Of a stretch of DNA of 33,744 nt, positions 31,110 to 33,744 are shown piece by piece. The notes beneath the pieces were generated by a model. The model did no database searches. It was not told the origin of the DNA and was given only the letters and a program-made list of their open reading frames with translations. The position numbers and the translations under genes are program-made. This DNA comes from Pirellula sp. (GTDB lineage Bacteria; Planctomycetota; Planctomycetia; Pirellulales; Pirellulaceae). The DNA lies in NCBI GenBank assembly GCA_021299695.1, contig JAJTEK010000075.1, positions 21,389 through 55,132 on the forward strand. The letters are read 5' to 3'. Within the stretch, counting starts at the first letter, position 1, and the number at the start of each line of letters is the position of its first letter.

Positions 31110-32933
31110 GTGAAAACCCAAGTCCTCGATTCCATCGAGCAAATCAGCAAGGAAAGGGTCTCCACCGAAGGGAATTGGTCGTTGACTGGATCGTGCACCA
31201 AACCTCTGACAACCGATGAGCGCCTGCTCGACGATACTACGGTCGATCGGTTAGTGCGTGTCCTGGATTCGTACAATGCAGATGTGCGATCCTGGATTCA
31301 GAAGGATGAATCGGATTCGAACCGCGGTCGCTGGCCTAGTTTGATGACATTCTCCCTCTTTGGCCTCGGTATCGCAGTGACAGCGGCGACCAACTACTGG
31401 AACTACGGACGACAGTTTGCGGATCACGAGTTTGTATTGTTCAACCTCTCCGGAGCCATGGTCTTCCTCTTAGCAGGAATCAGCTTGTTTTACGATCGTT
31501 CCGTCCGCGAAATCGGTGGCGATCGAATCCGAAAAGAATCCGGCCGTCGGATCGAGACGATGTCCGATCACGTCCGTTCTCTTTCGCAACTCTACCAAAA
31601 GTGGATCAGTGATTGGAAATCTCAAAAGCAGCAACTCGACCGGCTCGAGACCTCCGTTCGCGAATTTGACGCACAATCCGTCGCGGCCCAAATCAAAGCC
31701 TCTCAGTGGACCAACGAAGCCGAGGAATTTGGACGCCAACGTGATCGCTTGGGCGATGAAGTCGACTCGCTTCGCAATACAATTATCCAACTGCAAGCCG
31801 ATGCCGATTATGCCAAGTTGAAACTCTGTGGCGTCGATTCGGAAATCGAAGCCAAACGAGAGCACCTAAACGACTTGAAGTCCCAGCGAGAGAAAACCCG
31901 TCGAGAAATTCTTGAACTCGAAGAGCAATTGGCCCAATCGCGCGATGCCTTCGAATCGACGCGCTCGGAACACGAAGCCAACCAGCGTCAATTCCAACGC
32001 GATCAGCAGTCGATCGAACGCCGAATCGAAAAACTCGGCGACGAAGCAAACCGACTCCAAGAAACGTGCGATAGCCTCGAACATGACCGATCCGAACTGC
32101 AGTCGGAACTGCAATCGCTCAAGATAGAATTCGATCGAAATATCGAAATCCAAACACTCTCGCTCGCCGAGGTCACTCGCTCGCTCCAAGATGCAAATGC
32201 TGAAAAAGCCATGGTCGACGAAGCCATCGAGACGAGTCAAGCAAACCTTCGCCAAATCGTAGCAACGCACAAAGACTTGCAAACTCAAATCGAGTCCCTG
32301 CAATCCTCCAAAGCGCATCTATCCAACTGCATCGCAGGCTTGAACGAAGAAGTCTCCCAAAAACGAGAACTGAACGATCTTCTCGAATCGCAAACCAAAG
32401 TGCTCATCGAAGATCGAGAACTTCGCTGCACCAAACTCGATAAATCGATCGCCGAACTCGATGGCAACCTGTCGACCCGGCGAGGGGAACTGCTCCAAGC
32501 TACCCATGAATTCGAAACAGTCCAAAACCATCACCGCCAACTCGCCGCAGACGTCGACCACCTAAACCGTGTCAAGGCTGCGATGGAAACATCCGTCAGC
32601 GAACTGACCGATCGACTCGCGAACAAGTCGACCGATTTCAAACGCAAGTCGGTGCAGGTCAACGAATTGGCAAGCAAAATAGATTCGCTTTCGCTCTCGG
32701 TTCGGTCCCTGGCAACGCAGGAATCCGGTACGAAAGCGACCAATGGAACAGGTATAAGCGGAGTGGGGAGCCTTGGTAGCGACGTCAGCGCAACGTCAAT
32801 ATCCGGCGACGAGAACGGCCAAAGGAGCACCAAACCCTCCTTGCAAGGCCCCCACTGGGGACAAGAGAACCTCCACCGCATGATCGACCAGATGGATGAG
32901 ATCGAGCGACTCGCAGAGGATGGACTCGCTTAA
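31110..32933 (+). CDS. Two-helix membrane protein with a very long coiled coil
   Basis: A 607-residue protein. An N-terminal polar domain of about 75 residues is followed by two transmembrane helices at about 77-97 (SLMTFSLFGLGIAVTAATNY) and 107-128 (FVLFNLSGAMVFLLAGISLF). From about 150 to 535 there is a nearly unbroken coiled coil rich in Glu, Gln, Arg, Ser and Leu heptads. A Gly/Ser/Thr linker and a short helical tail (HRMIDQMDEIERLAEDGL) close the protein. The start is a GTG at 31110 with GGAGAG five bases upstream. No enzyme motif or known family is recognised. It may be a structural or scaffolding protein of the cell envelope or chromosome, in the style of SMC-like or bactofilin-partner coiled coils, but that is speculation. 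It is transcribed divergently from the dehydrogenase operon. Confidence 0.8.
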   Translation: MKTQVLDSIEQISKERVSTEGNWSLTGSCTKPLTTDERLLDDTTVDRLVRVLDSYNADVRSWIQKDESDSNRGRWPSLMTFSLFGLGIAVTAATNYWNYGRQFADHEFVLFNLSGAMVFLLAGISLFYDRSVREIGGDRIRKESGRRIETMSDHVRSLSQLYQKWISDWKSQKQQLDRLETSVREFDAQSVAAQIKASQWTNEAEEFGRQRDRLGDEVDSLRNTIIQLQADADYAKLKLCGVDSEIEAKREHLNDLKSQREKTRREILELEEQLAQSRDAFESTRSEHEANQRQFQRDQQSIERRIEKLGDEANRLQETCDSLEHDRSELQSELQSLKIEFDRNIEIQTLSLAEVTRSLQDANAEKAMVDEAIETSQANLRQIVATHKDLQTQIESLQSSKAHLSNCIAGLNEEVSQKRELNDLLESQTKVLIEDRELRCTKLDKSIAELDGNLSTRRGELLQATHEFETVQNHHRQLAADVDHLNRVKAAMETSVSELTDRLANKSTDFKRKSVQVNELASKIDSLSLSVRSLATQESGTKATNGTGISGVGSLGSDVSATSISGDENGQRSTKPSLQGPHWGQENLHRMIDQMDEIERLAEDGLA

Positions 32934-32955
32934 AGAGCAACCGCTCGGATGACGA

Positions 32956-33744
32956 TCATTCGCCAGAAGAGTGATTCGTACGCTCGTCCAAGTGCTTTTT
33001 GAACCAGTCTCGCATCGACTCGAACATAACGCGGTTGCCCTCGGCGTCAAAGCCGTGGGCAGCCCCTCGGATCACGACCAAGTTGCATGGCACCTCGGAC
33101 TTCGAGAACGCCTCCTTGATGTTCTCACTGTGCGACAACGGTACCAAATCGTCTTTGTCCCCGTGCACCAACAAAGTCGGCGCGTCCACACGGGAAACCT
33201 GACGCAAAGGCGAGAACTCGTCGTTTCGATTCGAATCGAATTTCAATGCCGGAAACTGCTCCATCCGAGGATTACCATCCGTTTTGTAGGGTGCAAGATC
33301 CGTCGGAGGGAATACCGCAGCGACCGCTGCGATCCGCGGTCCTCGCTTCGTGTCATTGGCCGTCGTTCCGAGCATCAGAGATAGATGCCCCCCAGCAGAA
33401 AACCCAAAAACACCTAGTTTGGATTTGTCGATCTGCCATTCTTCACATTCCTTGTCCACGTGTACAAGCGCCTTGCGCACATCTTCAACAATCTCTGGAA
33501 TCACATACTTAGGACTGCTGCCGTGCCGGACGGCAATGATCGTATAGCCCTCGTCCAAAAGTGGCTTGAAGAAATTCGACATCTGAGCCGGTGGCATCCA
33601 GGTCGATACCCAGCCGCCACTGACCATAAACATCAATCCAATGCCCTTCCGCTTCGACTCGGGCTCGAATACATCCATCGTCAGGGCCATGCCGTCCTTG
33701 TGACCATAGACGACATCTTTGCGGATCTTAGGAAGCGTATCCTC
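32956..33744 (-). CDS. Alpha/beta hydrolase (esterase/lipase-like), 5' end outside window
   Basis: The minus-strand frame continues without interruption to the window edge, where it reads EDTLPKIRKDVVYGHKDGMA, so the ATG at 33690 is internal and the true start lies beyond. About 263 residues are visible. The hydrolase has the nucleophile motif GFSAGG, the acid in HGDKDDLVP and the histidine in RGAAHGF, a complete Ser-Asp-His triad in the usual order, with VSGGW as oxyanion-type region (the position of HGGG in related enzymes). It is closest to the BD-FAE/acetyl-esterase kind. It converges with the coiled-coil gene, with 22 bases between the stops. Substrate and signal peptide cannot be judged. 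Confidence 0.88.
   Translation of the reverse strand, partial: EDTLPKIRKDVVYGHKDGMALTMDVFEPESKRKGIGLMFMVSGGWVSTWMPPAQMSNFFKPLLDEGYTIIAVRHGSSPKYVIPEIVEDVRKALVHVDKECEEWQIDKSKLGVFGFSAGGHLSLMLGTTANDTKRGPRIAAVAAVFPPTDLAPYKTDGNPRMEQFPALKFDSNRNDEFSPLRQVSRVDAPTLLVHGDKDDLVPLSHSENIKEAFSKSEVPCNLVVIRGAAHGFDAEGNRVMFESMRDWFKKHLDERTNHSSGE

Overview
The window looks like a chromosomal segment from a planctomycete, most likely of the Pirellula/Rhodopirellula type. The main evidence is a PVC-type beta-propeller/HEAT/cytochrome c protein (20609-23658), a family largely confined to Planctomycetota and Verrucomicrobiota. Supporting signs are several long secreted proteins with no obvious family, weak or missing Shine-Dalgarno sites at many genes, and GC content in the mid-fifties by eye. 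No rRNA, tRNA, CRISPR array, transposase or integrase was seen.

Layout. (1) 1-3240 is an accessory, gene-poor region. It holds the start of a lipoprotein gene cut by the window edge, a two-helix membrane peptide, and a membrane-protein/XRE-regulator pair with overlapping genes. It also holds a small acidic protein gene followed by a collapsed remnant of an Mrr-type restriction endonuclease. Four copies of a palindromic dispersed repeat lie between these genes, and two of them form a 194-bp ungapped duplication 2363 bp apart. (2) 3240-7451, minus strand, carries odhB/sucB, a sugar-isomerase-like TIM barrel and acs in that transcription order. The acs gene is broken. (3) 8213-19221 and on to 20588, plus strand, carries rpoB and rpoC, then a THUMP-like methyltransferase overlapping bioD, a DUF4239 membrane protein and an orphan UrtA-like binding lipoprotein. 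(4) 30915-20609, minus strand, is a series of six genes: D-2-hydroxyacid dehydrogenase, HpcH/HpaI aldolase, a large unknown secreted protein (frameshifted), an enlarged RNase HII-like protein, a secreted esterase, and the PVC cytochrome (frameshifted). Four of the five junctions are tight or overlapping. (5) 31110-33744 holds a two-helix coiled-coil protein and the 3' part of an alpha/beta hydrolase gene.

How the genes fit together. rpoB and rpoC give the beta and beta' subunits of RNA polymerase. OdhB and Acs belong to central carbon metabolism. The dehydrogenase and aldolase suggest sugar-acid turnover, and BioD belongs to biotin synthesis. The esterase and PVC cytochrome overlap by four bases and probably act in the cell envelope on secreted substrates.

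The most notable points are the palindromic repeat family, the Mrr remnant, and three long genes (acs, PVC cytochrome, unknown secreted protein) each interrupted by a reading-frame break while rpoB and rpoC are intact. I cannot tell from sequence alone whether these breaks are real gene decay or assembly errors. I do not see a convincing complete new defence or biosynthetic system.
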